This document shows positions 19,381-29,987 of a stretch of DNA of 64,000 bases, in pieces; position 1 is the first letter of the stretch; every line of letters begins with the position of its first letter. The notes below the pieces were generated by a model, which worked only from the letters and a program-made list of their open reading frames with translations, had not been told where the DNA came from and searched no databases. This DNA is from an uncultured Granulosicoccaceae bacterium. GTDB lineage: Bacteria; Pseudomonadota; Gammaproteobacteria; Granulosicoccales; Granulosicoccaceae. Where the stretch lies: positions 1 to 64,000 of the forward strand of contig CALAJN010000010.1 of NCBI GenBank assembly GCA_937922675.1. The letters run 5' to 3'. Both the position numbers and the translations under genes were made by a program.

Positions 19381-19424
19381 CCCCACTCATGACCGACCCC
19401 GCCCTCTGACAAGGCTCACGACCG

Positions 19425-20396
19425 ATGGCGCTTGCGCACCCGCAACTCGACAGCGATGGACAGCTCAGGCATTTTCTGGATCTTGACGGTCTGTCGAGAG
19501 AGATGCTTACCACCATTCTCGATACGGCTGAGGGCTTTGCGCCTCTGGGTGCTCGCAAGGTGCAGACAGTCCCGCTCCTGCGGGGCCGCACGGTTGCCAA
19601 CTTGTTTTTCGAAAACTCAACACGTACCCGCACCGCTTTTGAGCTAGCGGCCAAACGACTGTCTGCCGACGTGTTGAACATAGATCTGGTGTCTTCATCA
19701 ACTGCCAAGGGCGAATCATTGCTCGATACCTTGCGCGTACTGGAATCTCTGCAGTGCGACATGTTTATCGTGCGCCACGCCCAGAGCGGCGCGGCGCGCT
19801 TTATTGCTCGGCATGTGGCTCCAGACATCACCGTAGTCAACGGTGGCGACGGTCAACACGCACATCCCACACAGGGCATGCTCGACATGTTCACCATTCG
19901 ACGCCACAAGGGAAACTTTGAAAGCCTCGTTGTGGTGTTGATCGGCGATATCAGACACTCGCGTGTCGCACGCTCGGATCTTGCCGCCTTACGCACGCTC
20001 GGCGCCGGCGAGGTTCGCGTGGTAGGTCCACGCACCCTCGTGCCTGCCGAGGTTGAATCATTGGGAGCGCGACTGGTGCCTCGGCTTGATGATGCCCTGG
20101 TCGGTGCCGACGTTATCATGGGCCTGAGACTGCAACGAGAGCGCATGCAAGGCGCCAAGGTGCCTTCGAGTGGGGAGTTCTTTCGTCACTATGGCTTGTC
20201 TGCCGAACGCCTGTCGCTGGCCAAACCGGATGCCATCGTGATGCACCCCGGTCCCACTAATCGCGGTGTCGAGATTGCCGCCGATGTGGCCGACAGCCCT
20301 CAATCAGTGATACTCGAACAAGTAACTGCAGGACTGGCGGTACGCATGGCGGTGATGTCCATGGTGCTCGGTGCACGCTCCGGAGCGCCATTATGA
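19425..20396 (+). CDS. pyrB: Aspartate carbamoyltransferase catalytic chain
   Basis: Condenses carbamoyl phosphate with aspartate in pyrimidine synthesis. The 323-residue protein has the carbamoyl phosphate-binding [11 protein letters not shown] and the aspartate-side motif near GLRLQRERM. No pyrI regulatory chain is nearby; instead the next gene is an inactive dihydroorotase homologue, as in the Pseudomonas class A enzyme. The stop overlaps the next start (ATGA). Confidence 0.96.
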   Translation: MALAHPQLDSDGQLRHFLDLDGLSREMLTTILDTAEGFAPLGARKVQTVPLLRGRTVANLFFENSTRTRTAFELAAKRLSADVLNIDLVSSSTAKGESLLDTLRVLESLQCDMFIVRHAQSGAARFIARHVAPDITVVNGGDGQHAHPTQGMLDMFTIRRHKGNFESLVVVLIGDIRHSRVARSDLAALRTLGAGEVRVVGPRTLVPAEVESLGARLVPRLDDALVGADVIMGLRLQRERMQGAKVPSSGEFFRHYGLSAERLSLAKPDAIVMHPGPTNRGVEIAADVADSPQSVILEQVTAGLAVRMAVMSMVLGARSGAPL

Positions 20397-21532
20397 GTAG
20401 CCCACTGACCGTACCGGGATTTACCGACTTGTACGCACGCTTGCGCGAGCCCGGGCCGGCACGGCGAGGCACACTTGCCAGCGAAACCCAGGCTGCACTT
20501 GCCGCAGGTTTCACCCGCATTTGCGCCTCTCCTGACACTGAGCCTGCCACCGATGCGACGGCGACCGTCGAGCTGGTGCAGCACCATGCCGAGACTGCAA
20601 ACGCCGCACAGGTCTTGCCGGTTGCGGCACTGACGAGCGGTTTACAGGGCGAGCGTTTAACCGAGCTGGCCACATTGAAAGACCTTGGGTGTATCGCTGC
20701 AAGCCAGGCTGATGAACCCATGGCTGACACGCGCTTGCTCTATGACGCAATGGCCTATGCCGCAAGCTTTGATCTACCACTGATCATGCGTGCGCGCGAT
20801 GCAAGATTGGGCATCAACGGTTGCGCCCACGAAGGTGCTGTAGCAACTCGCCTTGGCCTGCAGGGCATTCCCGCAGCGGCGGAGACCATTGCTCTCGCAC
20901 GCCTGCTGGAAGTGCTGCGTGAGACTGGAGGGCGTTTGCATGTCTCACGCCTGTCGACAGCGCGTGCGGTCGATATGATCGCCGAGGCGAAGGATGCAGA
21001 TCTTGCCGTTAGCTGTGATGTCGGCATTGCCCACTTGTATTTCAGCGAGGCCGACATTGACGGCTTTGATGCCCGCTATGCCTCGTCGGTGCCGTTTCGG
21101 TCGGCGCTTGACCGCGAGGCTCTGCGAGCGGGTGTGCGTAGCGGCACCATCGACGCAATCTGCTCGGACCATGCGCCGCTGGATACCGACGCATCACTAG
21201 CCCCCTTCCCACAAGTGGAACCAGGTCTATCGATCTATGACCGCTTTATGGGCCTGTGGTTGGCACTGCCCGACTGTTGCAATATCCAGTTTGAACGTGC
21301 ACTTGATGCCGTAAGCGATGCACCGTCGCGCATCCTGGGGTTAGAGCCGAATCCGGACACGGTCTACATTGACTGCGATAGCGTCTCCAGCAATTGGTTG
21401 AGCCGCGGCAGTAATTCACCGCAGCGGCAGGCTGCTGAACTGCCTGATGGCACGGCCTTGCCGGGACAGGTGATCACGGTCAAAATGGGGCAACGATCTC
21501 TTATTCCGGGGCACAGTCAAACAGGCTCGTGA
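20393..21532 (+). CDS. pyrC': Inactive dihydroorotase homologue (PyrC')
   Basis: A 379-residue dihydroorotase-like protein. The metal-binding HxH of active enzymes is replaced: the segment [14 protein letters not shown] has Tyr14 and Arg16 where His is needed, and the later His of HVCHVS type is Ser in HVSRLS, while SDHAP survives. By analogy with Pseudomonas it should be a structural partner that holds PyrB in a dodecamer rather than an enzyme. A true pyrC must exist elsewhere. The overlap with pyrB supports paired production. Confidence 0.9.
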   Translation: MSSPLTVPGFTDLYARLREPGPARRGTLASETQAALAAGFTRICASPDTEPATDATATVELVQHHAETANAAQVLPVAALTSGLQGERLTELATLKDLGCIAASQADEPMADTRLLYDAMAYAASFDLPLIMRARDARLGINGCAHEGAVATRLGLQGIPAAAETIALARLLEVLRETGGRLHVSRLSTARAVDMIAEAKDADLAVSCDVGIAHLYFSEADIDGFDARYASSVPFRSALDREALRAGVRSGTIDAICSDHAPLDTDASLAPFPQVEPGLSIYDRFMGLWLALPDCCNIQFERALDAVSDAPSRILGLEPNPDTVYIDCDSVSSNWLSRGSNSPQRQAAELPDGTALPGQVITVKMGQRSLIPGHSQTGS

Positions 21533-21774
21533 GGAGGCTGGTTGCGTAGTGTTTGGGCGAGTTAACATGCAATGCGTCACAAATGTTTCCAGACCCATGT
21601 ACTCTGAACGAGCGATTAGGCGTTAAGTGAGCTGGTGTGTTTAAGTTGTTGATATCCAAGTTTATTACCGAAGGTGATTGTGTAGACGTGCCTCACTTTC
21701 ATAGACTGCTGATCTGTGAAATTGCTCAACACTGAGTAGTTACACCAGCCGACGCACACTTCCGACCCACTTGC

Positions 21775-23907
21775 ATGGACTTCATCCCGCCCGTCGCGCC
21801 GTTCGTTATCGCTGACCTCGTTGTCGACCAACTCAACCATGCCTATATCCGTTGCGACGGCGATGGACAGATTCTGACCATCAACCCTGCAGCAGAACGC
21901 CTGCTAGGTATCGCTGCAGAGGACTGGAATGGATCACCGATAAACTGGCTGATCGAGTCGCTAGTGACCGACATGTATTGCCCGAGTCGGGCCAGTGCGG
22001 TCTATCTTGAAGCGGTGGGTTGGGCTCATGGCGTAACAGCACACAAGTTGCCGGCTCGTCACTCCAGCGGCAAGGCTCTGGAACTTGTCATGCACACCTA
22101 TCACACCGGTACGGCTGATAGTCCAGCGACAACATTCATTCTAGAGCGCGTCGAACAACGTCTCGAACATCCTGCAGAGCGCGAAACCACGCTGCCTCGA
22201 TTCCAGACACTCACTCGATTGGCACCGGTTGGAATCCTTGAACTGGACGATCAGTGGCAGTGCCTTTACGCCAACGACAAGTGGTGCGAACTCAGTCGCT
22301 TGGGTAGGGATGAGTCTTTGCAAACCGGCTGGGTGGATGCCTTGCATCGCGACGATGTCAACGAGACCTTGATCGCATTGCATGATGCGATAGGTCGCGG
22401 CCTGACCTTTGAGCGTGAAGTGCGCCTGCAAACCCCCTTGGGCCAGATCACATGGATCAGCATCAGCGCAACAGGCTTGCTCGGCAGCCACGGGCGTGTC
22501 AGCGGCATTCTGATCGTTGCAAGCGATATCACCGAGCGCTACCGCGCCAACGAGCAACTCCGAATCATTGCGCATCGAGACGCGCTTACCGGCCTGTACA
22601 ACCGAACGGTGTTTCTCGACCGCCTGGCGACAGCGCTTGAATCCGCTGTCAGTCCAGTAGAAGTCGCACTACTTTTTCTTGACCTGGATGGCTTCAAGGC
22701 CGTCAACGATACGCTGGGCCATCACGCGGGCGACGCGCTGCTCAGGCAGGTTGCTGATCGCTTGCGCGAAATAGCGCAACCGGGCGACACGGTAGCAAGA
22801 CTCGGGGGTGATGAATTCACAGTCATCTTGTCGCGTCGCTTTGCCAGAGATTCTGCCGAGCGTGTGGCAAAGCACATCGTCCAGCGCCTCAAGGAGGTCT
22901 ATCAGATCGAGGGACAGCAGGTCTTTATCTCCTGCAGTTTGGGCATTGCTCTGGGCGGTCAAGGCAAGGACGATGACGACAAATTGGTCCAGCGAGCTGA
23001 TATCGCCTTGTACAGAGCAAAACACTCTGGTCGGGCACGTTACGTCTTTTTCAGCCCCGAGCTAGACCGCGCCAGGCGCGACCATTCCATACTGGTGAGT
23101 CGCTTGCAATATGCATTGGAGTCCGATGAATTTGACGTGATGTATCAGCCACAAGTTGATATCGCGAGTGGTGCCGTGATCGGGCTGGAAGCTCTGCTGC
23201 GTTGGCCGCAGGCTCCGCGCCAGGATATCGGTCCCGGTGAATTTATCCCGGCACTCGAAGACGCCGGGTTGATCGGGCCCGTCGGGACCTGGGTACTGCG
23301 ACGTGCTTGCAACGATTACCGACGGTTTCGCGAGGCTGGCGTTATCAATGCAAATACGTCTTTGTCAGTCAACGTCTCCGCACGGCAGGTGGGCATCGAC
23401 ACCTTCCTCAGTGAAGTCGAGGAGATCCTTGAATCCGAGCAGATGCCTGCCGAGCGCCTGGTTATCGAGCTCACCGAATCGGTTCTTGTCAGTACCTTTG
23501 AAAGCGGCGTTATCGAGCAGCTCAAGACACTCGGCGTCTCGATTTCCATCGACGATTTTGGTACGGGTTTTTCCTCACTCGCCTACCTTGGCAAACTGCC
23601 GGTCGACGAACTCAAGATTGACCAGAGCTTCATCCGGGACCTGCATGCCCGCCCGCAAGCAAAGTCGATTATTGAAGGGATTGTGGCTTTAGCGCAGTCT
23701 CTTGGTCTTCACGTGGTCGCAGAAGGCGTGGAGGATGGGTCCGTATTGCCTATGTTGTCAGAATGTGGCTGCACTACGTATCAGGGCTACTACTTTGCCC
23801 CACCGATGCTCCGTGACAGGGTCCTGGAATTCGACAAGAGCCTCGTTGTTGAGGCCGCCGCCTCGCCCGACTGCGAGCAGGCCGACCGCAAGCCAGTACA
23901 GATATGA
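21775..23907 (+). CDS. PAS-GGDEF-EAL c-di-GMP signalling protein
   Basis: A 710-residue protein with two N-terminal PAS-type sensor regions (about residues 10-110 and 135-260), a diguanylate cyclase domain with intact GGDEF at 344-348, and a phosphodiesterase domain with intact EAL at 472-474 plus downstream [20 protein letters not shown] and AEGVED. Both activities could be live; which dominates cannot be read from sequence. No transmembrane segment, so it acts in the cytoplasm. No clear ribosome binding site before the ATG. It lies alone between the pyr genes and the CheB-CheR pair. Confidence 0.92.
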   Translation: MDFIPPVAPFVIADLVVDQLNHAYIRCDGDGQILTINPAAERLLGIAAEDWNGSPINWLIESLVTDMYCPSRASAVYLEAVGWAHGVTAHKLPARHSSGKALELVMHTYHTGTADSPATTFILERVEQRLEHPAERETTLPRFQTLTRLAPVGILELDDQWQCLYANDKWCELSRLGRDESLQTGWVDALHRDDVNETLIALHDAIGRGLTFEREVRLQTPLGQITWISISATGLLGSHGRVSGILIVASDITERYRANEQLRIIAHRDALTGLYNRTVFLDRLATALESAVSPVEVALLFLDLDGFKAVNDTLGHHAGDALLRQVADRLREIAQPGDTVARLGGDEFTVILSRRFARDSAERVAKHIVQRLKEVYQIEGQQVFISCSLGIALGGQGKDDDDKLVQRADIALYRAKHSGRARYVFFSPELDRARRDHSILVSRLQYALESDEFDVMYQPQVDIASGAVIGLEALLRWPQAPRQDIGPGEFIPALEDAGLIGPVGTWVLRRACNDYRRFREAGVINANTSLSVNVSARQVGIDTFLSEVEEILESEQMPAERLVIELTESVLVSTFESGVIEQLKTLGVSISIDDFGTGFSSLAYLGKLPVDELKIDQSFIRDLHARPQAKSIIEGIVALAQSLGLHVVAEGVEDGSVLPMLSECGCTTYQGYYFAPPMLRDRVLEFDKSLVVEAAASPDCEQADRKPVQI

Positions 23908-24063
23908 GTCTTGCGCGGTAACCCCCAGAGTCTGACGCCCCCTCGCCGACCGGGAACGTGGCCTGCCTTCCTATTCTGCTAGGAAAAAGGCAGACTCGGG
24001 CGTCCGACATTCACGTTTTTGCCGCTGCTGCCTCCAAACGCGCCTCGGAAAAATGGATTAACG

Positions 24064-26670
24064 ATGACTGCACACCCAACAGATTCTCACAACAGCCCGG
24101 TACTAACAGTCGGCGTTGGTGCATCTGCGGGCGGCCTGGAAGCACTGAGTCTCTTTTTCAACAAAATGCCAGCGTCGTCCGGATGTGCTTTTGTCGTCAT
24201 CCAGCACCTCTCCCCTGAGCATCGCAGTGTGATGGACGAGCTGCTCGCCAGGCACACTTCGATGCCTGTGCACGTCGCCACCGAAAACGTCACCCTGCTA
24301 GCCAACACGATCTACCTGATCCCACCCCGCAAAAACCTCACATTATCCAACGGCGCGCTTCATCTGCTCGAACCCCAACGGGAACGTGGTATCAATCTGC
24401 CGATTGACCTGTTCTTTGACTCGCTTGCCACCGACGCCGGAAACCGATCGGTAGCGATTATCCTGTCAGGCACCGGCAGCGATGGCAGCCGCGGCATACG
24501 TCGCATCAAGGAAGAAGGCGGCCTCGTGCTGGTACAAACGCCCAAAAGCGCCCAGTTTGACGGCATGCCACGTAGCGCCATGCACACGGAACTCAGCGAC
24601 TACACGCTGGAGCCGGCTGAGCTGGCAACCTTTCTGGGAGAGTATGCACAACACCCTATCGTGCACGGTGCCGAGCCGTCGATGCAGGTGGAGCTGGACG
24701 ACACCGGTGAGGCTCTCGCCGATATATTTCGTCTGTTGGCCGCTGAAACCAACATCGATTTTTCATACTACAAACCCGCCACTATTGCGCGTCGTATGGA
24801 ACGGCGCATGGGCATCAACCGATTGCATGATCTGGATGCCTACCGTGGCTTGCTGGAAAATTCAAGCCGCGAGGTGCGCACGCTTGGCCGCGAACTGCTC
24901 ATCAATGTCACCCGATTTTTTCGTGACGAGAAAGCGTTCGGCTTTCTCGAGCAGCACGTGTTTCCAGAGCTGATAGCAAAGGCCAACGATAATCGGGATA
25001 TCCGGATCTGGGTCGCTGGTTGCTCAACCGGCGAGGAGGCATACTCAATAGCGATCCTGCTTGACGAAGCCTTCAATAACGCTGGCCTGCCAAGGCGCTT
25101 CAAGATATTTGCGACCGATGTCGATGCCAGTGCTCTGGCAGACGCAACGCCCGGACACTACACCTCCTTGATTGAGCGCGACGTAACACCTACCCGTCTC
25201 AAGCGCTACTTCAAAGCTCTGGATGAGGGCTATGTGCTGCGTTCGGAGATTCGGCAGTCAATCGTGTTTGCCGAACACAACATGATCTCCGATCCGCCCT
25301 TTTCCAACATCGATCTTGTGTGCTGTCGAAACGTGCTGATCTACTTCCAGCACGCGATTCAGCAAAAAGTGATTTCTACTTTTCACTTTGCGTTGCGCCA
25401 GGATGGATGCGCCTTCTTTGGCCGGTCCGAGAGTATCGGCGAGCTGGATGCCTTCTTTGAGCCGGTACAACGCGCCTACAGGATCTTTCGCAAGCGTGGT
25501 GACAATGCGGCTCTGTTGACCGCCGCCAATGCACGTAGCGGATCACGCACACTTGCTACTTCATTGCCGCCGGTGGATGGCCTGCTCAAATCCTACCGGT
25601 CCGGGAGCAAGAACCAGGATCTTGAGGATATCCGCGAACTACTCTTGTCGGAATACCTGACACCAAGCCTGATCGTTGACGAGCACGGAAATGCTCTTCA
25701 CGTGTTTGGTGATGCCGGCCGCTATCTAACGCGGTTCCCCCATGGCAAGGTGACTAACCGGGTACACGATATCCTGCCGCGCGAGTTGGCTGTCACCGTC
25801 AGTACGGCAATGAGCCGTGCGCGCAAGGAGCGCACCGCGGTTGAATACACAAATATCTGCGTGACCCTTAACGATATCGCGGAACGCACTGATCTGCACG
25901 TCCGCTACCTGGAAGGGGGCGACGACGGTGGACGTTTCTTGATCATCTTGAAGCCGCACGTGCACAAAGGATCAGAGGTCTCGTTACCCGAGGACAATAC
26001 ATCCTTGATCGACGATCAGAGACTCCGTGATCTTGAAACGCAACTCCAACAAGAGCAAGAGGGGCGACAACGCACCAACGAAGAGCTTGAGACCACCAAC
26101 GAAGAACTGCAAAGCACCAATGAGGAACTTGTTTCCGCTAACGAGGAGCTGCAAAGCACTAATGAGGAGCTTCAGTCAGTCAACGAAGAGCTCTTTACCG
26201 TCAATACGGAGTACCAGGAAAAGATCGTAGAGCTCTCCCAGACCGGTGATGATCTAGAAAAGCTGATGACGTTCACATCAATCGGCCTGGTGTTTCTGGA
26301 TGGTGACTGCAAGGTTCGCAAGTTCTCGAAGCGCGCCACGCGCTACTTTCGTCTATTGCCGAGCGACATCGGTCGCCCGCTGCACTACGTGGCCAACGTT
26401 TTCGCGCATGATGCACTCGCTGACGATATAGCAGAGGTCATGGCTCTGGATGAGCCCTCGTCGAGGAGACTCAACACTGTGGACGGTCGCGCACTTGAGC
26501 TGGTGTTTATCCCACACCATCGATCAGGGCGTGAAATATCCGCCCATTCCAGAGGGGTCATCATCATGGTGACAGGCGATGCTGATGTGGTCGGCGATCC
26601 GGATTCACCCACGCTTGATATTTTACCGCCGCAAGTGCAAAACCCCTCATCTGCCGACGAGCCACGCTGA
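24064..26670 (+). CDS. CheB-CheR fusion protein with coiled coil and PAS domain
   Basis: An 868-residue fusion of a chemotaxis methylesterase and methyltransferase. The CheB part has the Ser of GASAGG (S21), His of VIQHLSP (H48) and Asp of SGTGSDGS. The CheR part has RFFRDEKAF and the SAM-binding IWVAGCSTGEEAYS. A heptad coiled coil built of repeated NEELQST units (about residues 670-715) leads to a C-terminal PAS-type domain. There is no receiver in front of CheB and no kinase behind. The ATG at 24064 is preferred to a TTG 45 bases upstream. Likely cotranscribed with the paralogue 46 bases downstream. Confidence 0.9.
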   Translation: MTAHPTDSHNSPVLTVGVGASAGGLEALSLFFNKMPASSGCAFVVIQHLSPEHRSVMDELLARHTSMPVHVATENVTLLANTIYLIPPRKNLTLSNGALHLLEPQRERGINLPIDLFFDSLATDAGNRSVAIILSGTGSDGSRGIRRIKEEGGLVLVQTPKSAQFDGMPRSAMHTELSDYTLEPAELATFLGEYAQHPIVHGAEPSMQVELDDTGEALADIFRLLAAETNIDFSYYKPATIARRMERRMGINRLHDLDAYRGLLENSSREVRTLGRELLINVTRFFRDEKAFGFLEQHVFPELIAKANDNRDIRIWVAGCSTGEEAYSIAILLDEAFNNAGLPRRFKIFATDVDASALADATPGHYTSLIERDVTPTRLKRYFKALDEGYVLRSEIRQSIVFAEHNMISDPPFSNIDLVCCRNVLIYFQHAIQQKVISTFHFALRQDGCAFFGRSESIGELDAFFEPVQRAYRIFRKRGDNAALLTAANARSGSRTLATSLPPVDGLLKSYRSGSKNQDLEDIRELLLSEYLTPSLIVDEHGNALHVFGDAGRYLTRFPHGKVTNRVHDILPRELAVTVSTAMSRARKERTAVEYTNICVTLNDIAERTDLHVRYLEGGDDGGRFLIILKPHVHKGSEVSLPEDNTSLIDDQRLRDLETQLQQEQEGRQRTNEELETTNEELQSTNEELVSANEELQSTNEELQSVNEELFTVNTEYQEKIVELSQTGDDLEKLMTFTSIGLVFLDGDCKVRKFSKRATRYFRLLPSDIGRPLHYVANVFAHDALADDIAEVMALDEPSSRRLNTVDGRALELVFIPHHRSGREISAHSRGVIIMVTGDADVVGDPDSPTLDILPPQVQNPSSADEPR

Positions 26671-26716
26671 TAACCTTTTGCATGATCTACTCGACTGCTC
26701 GACGTAACTCGATCAA

Positions 26717-29700
26717 ATGAGTGAAGACTCTGACAACACGAGTCGATTGTCGGCTGTAGCCGCTTCTCGTAGCGAGCAGGTCGCTGTAGATCTCGACCTG
26801 CCGCGGATCGTTGCCATTGGAGCCTCTGCGGGCGGGCTCGAACCGCTTGAGCAGTTTTTTGAAGCCTCCGAAGACGATATTGGTTGCAGCTTCATCGTGG
26901 TCCAGCATCTATCGCCCGATTTCCGCAGCATGATGGACGAACTGCTCGAACGGCACACCAGCATGCCCATCGCGCGAATCAGCAACGGTTTGAAAATCGA
27001 GCCTGGCCGTATCTATTTGAACGTACCAAGGGTCACGGTCACCGTCGACGACGGGCACTTTTTCCTTGCCACCTCCAGTCATCCGACGGAGCTGTACAGA
27101 CCCATCGATCTGCTGTTCAGCTCTGTTGCTGAGCAGTATGGCAAAAACGCGCTCGGGGTAGTGTTGTCCGGCACCGGTAGGGATGGCACCGAAGGTGCTG
27201 AAAAAATCAAACAATTTGGTGGTCAGGTGCTGGTGCAGGCGCCCGGGTCTGCTCGCTTTGAGAGCATGCCTAGATCTGTGATCGACGCGCGTATCGAGGA
27301 TGGCAGTGGCACCGCGGCTGAACTCGCTGAACTCGTTAGCCGCTGGGTCACTGGTGAGTGTGTGGCAATGCCACGGCGCATTCCGCTGGAGGGTGATCCT
27401 GTCGGTTCCATTATTGCCTTGGTCAAACAATACACCAACCTGGATTTTGACCGATACAAGCTTGCCACCGTGCAGCGCCGTGTTGAGCGACGTGCCAATC
27501 TGAAGAATCATGGTGATCTCCACGCGTATTACAAACGCGTAGCCTCTGAGCCGGAGGAACTTGATCGTTTGTATAGCGACATGCTCATCGAAGTCACTTC
27601 CTTCTTTCGCGATCAAAAGGCTTTTGACGCGCTTGAAGAACATGTAATGCCGAGGCTTATGGACAAGCTTGCTTCCGGCGCGCAGTTGCGCGCGTGGATC
27701 GCTGGGTGCGCCAGTGGCGAGGAAGCCTACTCGATTGCGATGTTGTTGATAGAACATGCAGAGCGTGCCGGCCACCCGCTGGACGTCAGGATTCTTGCCA
27801 CCGACGCGCATGGACGCTCATTGGCCAATGCCAATGCAGGGCGCTTCCCGCGGGAACGTATCCGCGACCTGTCCAAAACAAGAGTTCATCGCTTCTTCGA
27901 CATTCACGGTGACTCTGTACAGATCAAGCCCGAGGTTCGCAAACTGGTGCTGTTCAGCACCCATGACGTCATTCGAGATACGCCGTTCGCACAAATCGAT
28001 CTACTGAGCTGTCGCAATCTGCTGATCTACCTGAACAACGAGACGCAGCAACAGGTCATCTCAAAATTTCACTATTCTCTTCGCAAGGGCGGCTTCCTGC
28101 TTCTCGGACCCAGTGAATCAACGCTCGGTATTACCGATGAGTTTGACGTTCTCGATGGTCGCTGGCGTCTATACAAAAAACGGCGCAATGTGACCTTGCA
28201 GATACCGGGTGACCCCGACCCACTGGGATCCAGTGGCCTTACGCACTCAAGGTTGATGACACGCGAGCCAACGGGCGGCACACGTATTTCTGCAGGCGAT
28301 GGCACCCAACTCCTGTTGCCTGACGGGCGCCGATTGCGTTTCAGACGGGCGCATCATTTTGCGCTCGAGATGATGATTTCGTCCTATGCGCCTCCGGGTT
28401 TCTTGTTGACGCGTGACGGCGATGTAGTGCACATATTCGCAGATGCGGGAAAATTTGTCCCCGTTGGCAGCGGTGTGTTCACGCAAAGGCTGACAGATAT
28501 GATCAGGGGCGACTTCCGCGCCTGTGTATTCTCGGCTCTGCAACACGCACAGGAGCCCGACTTTGAACGCTTTGAACGACGCCTCCACACTGATGGAGAG
28601 GAACAGGCGACCACCTACGATCTGACGCTTACACTGGTCCGGACACCTGAATTCGATAGCGAGGACGACTCGGGTTTTCTGCTGTTGACCATACGTGAGG
28701 TCCGTGATCACGAGGTGGATCCCACTCTGGTCGCAGACCCCTCCACGGCCAGATTTTCAGCCGCGGGCGACCCTACCGAAATTGCTGTGCTGCAGCAGCG
28801 AATCCGCGCACTGGAGTTAGACCTCAACGCCTCCGAGGAAAACCTGAAAACCACCATTGAAGCGCTGGAAACCAGCAACGAAGAACGTCAAAGCAGCAAC
28901 GAAGAACTTCAAAGCAGCAACGAGGAACTTCAAAGCACCAACGAGGAACTTCAAAGCACCATCGAGGAGCTACACTCGGTCAACGAGGAGCTTCTGAGCG
29001 TAAGTGCCGAATATCAGCGGCAGACAGACGAACTTGCCCAAGCCAATTCTGAAGTCGAGAACCTGCTGCAACTATCAGAGATTGGCACTCTGCATTTTGA
29101 CCGGGAACTCAGACTCAAACGCTACTCCTCGGCCGCAACACGCGTGTTTGATCTCTCCGCAGTCAACCTGACACGCGCAGTAGACAGCATCACAGCCCGC
29201 GATTCATCGCTGTCGCTTGGCGCAATCACCCGCAAAGTGCTTGCCGCCGGAGAGTCCATCGAGCAGGAGCTCTATCAGGATGGGCATCATTACCTGCTAA
29301 AAGCCGTCGCCAACAAGGGGCATGACGAGTCCATCCTGGGTGTAATGGTCGCGACCATGGACTCTCGTACCCTGTCGGATGCACGCGAGAAATACCGGCA
29401 ACTGAGCCACGACTATCAAGCGATCGTGGAGGACACTGGCAGCTCCATTGTTCGCCGGGAGCAGGACTTGTCGGCCGAAGACGAGTACGCGATGTTCCTC
29501 GAGCAGCTCGTAGATGTGACCACCGACACTGATCTCGACGAAAAATCAAAAACTGAATTGCTGCTTGGCATCGGCGCCCAATGCTTTGAAACCGCTGGCG
29601 GGATTCTCGGGCTTCATCAGAAGAACAGCTTTGAAATCTTTGCCTTGACCGGTGAGATTGACAGCGACTTGGGGCCCGGCGACGCTATACCGATAGAGCA

Positions 29701-29965
29701 CTCGTTCTGTACCGTGTTATCACCTGAATGCCGCTTGTTCCAATTCCACAAAGCGGAGCTTGCGGATCCCAGGCAACACCTGGCAATGGAGCGCACCGGC
29801 ATGCGTTCCTGTATCGGCACAATAGTGGAGCACAATGGCTCTGCGCTTGGGTCGCTGGCGTTTGGCTCACGCACCGAGCGTGACAGCCCGTTCAAGACCT
29901 CTCACCAGACCCTGTTGCGGCTGATCGCCAACTGGATCGGTGTTCTACTTGAGAAAGACAGCTGA
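26717..29965 (+). CDS. CheB-CheR fusion protein with coiled coil, PAS and GAF-type domains
   Basis: A 1082-residue paralogue of the preceding gene. CheB triad residues are S37 (GASAGG), H64 (VVQHLSP) and the Asp in SGTGRDGT; the CheR part has SFFRDQKAF and WIAGCASGEEAYS. A coiled coil of NEELQS heptads (about 719-758) precedes a PAS-like region, and the last 150 residues look like a GAF domain (FLEQLVDVTTDTDLDEKS onward to the end). No histidine kinase or diguanylate cyclase output is attached, so methyl group turnover is presumably the output. The two copies have diverged well beyond a recent duplication. Confidence 0.88.
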   Translation: MSEDSDNTSRLSAVAASRSEQVAVDLDLPRIVAIGASAGGLEPLEQFFEASEDDIGCSFIVVQHLSPDFRSMMDELLERHTSMPIARISNGLKIEPGRIYLNVPRVTVTVDDGHFFLATSSHPTELYRPIDLLFSSVAEQYGKNALGVVLSGTGRDGTEGAEKIKQFGGQVLVQAPGSARFESMPRSVIDARIEDGSGTAAELAELVSRWVTGECVAMPRRIPLEGDPVGSIIALVKQYTNLDFDRYKLATVQRRVERRANLKNHGDLHAYYKRVASEPEELDRLYSDMLIEVTSFFRDQKAFDALEEHVMPRLMDKLASGAQLRAWIAGCASGEEAYSIAMLLIEHAERAGHPLDVRILATDAHGRSLANANAGRFPRERIRDLSKTRVHRFFDIHGDSVQIKPEVRKLVLFSTHDVIRDTPFAQIDLLSCRNLLIYLNNETQQQVISKFHYSLRKGGFLLLGPSESTLGITDEFDVLDGRWRLYKKRRNVTLQIPGDPDPLGSSGLTHSRLMTREPTGGTRISAGDGTQLLLPDGRRLRFRRAHHFALEMMISSYAPPGFLLTRDGDVVHIFADAGKFVPVGSGVFTQRLTDMIRGDFRACVFSALQHAQEPDFERFERRLHTDGEEQATTYDLTLTLVRTPEFDSEDDSGFLLLTIREVRDHEVDPTLVADPSTARFSAAGDPTEIAVLQQRIRALELDLNASEENLKTTIEALETSNEERQSSNEELQSSNEELQSTNEELQSTIEELHSVNEELLSVSAEYQRQTDELAQANSEVENLLQLSEIGTLHFDRELRLKRYSSAATRVFDLSAVNLTRAVDSITARDSSLSLGAITRKVLAAGESIEQELYQDGHHYLLKAVANKGHDESILGVMVATMDSRTLSDAREKYRQLSHDYQAIVEDTGSSIVRREQDLSAEDEYAMFLEQLVDVTTDTDLDEKSKTELLLGIGAQCFETAGGILGLHQKNSFEIFALTGEIDSDLGPGDAIPIEHSFCTVLSPECRLFQFHKAELADPRQHLAMERTGMRSCIGTIVEHNGSALGSLAFGSRTERDSPFKTSHQTLLRLIANWIGVLLEKDS
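28873..28992 (+). repeat. 21-base tandem repeat encoding coiled-coil heptads
   Basis: Within the second CheB-CheR gene, near-identical 21-base units (core AACGAGGAACTTCAAAGC) repeat about five times, each coding one heptad of the form NEELQSx. A more degenerate version lies at about 26074-26200 in the first gene. The repeat is coding and in frame; its near identity at DNA level makes it prone to copy-number change. Confidence 0.75.
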
Positions 29966-29987
29966 ATCGATCAGTACGTGTCTTGTA

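Noticed and set aside
28873-28992. Possible minisatellite or CRISPR-like repeat
   Set aside because: The 21-base units are in frame and encode coiled-coil heptads; there are no spacers and no cas genes.
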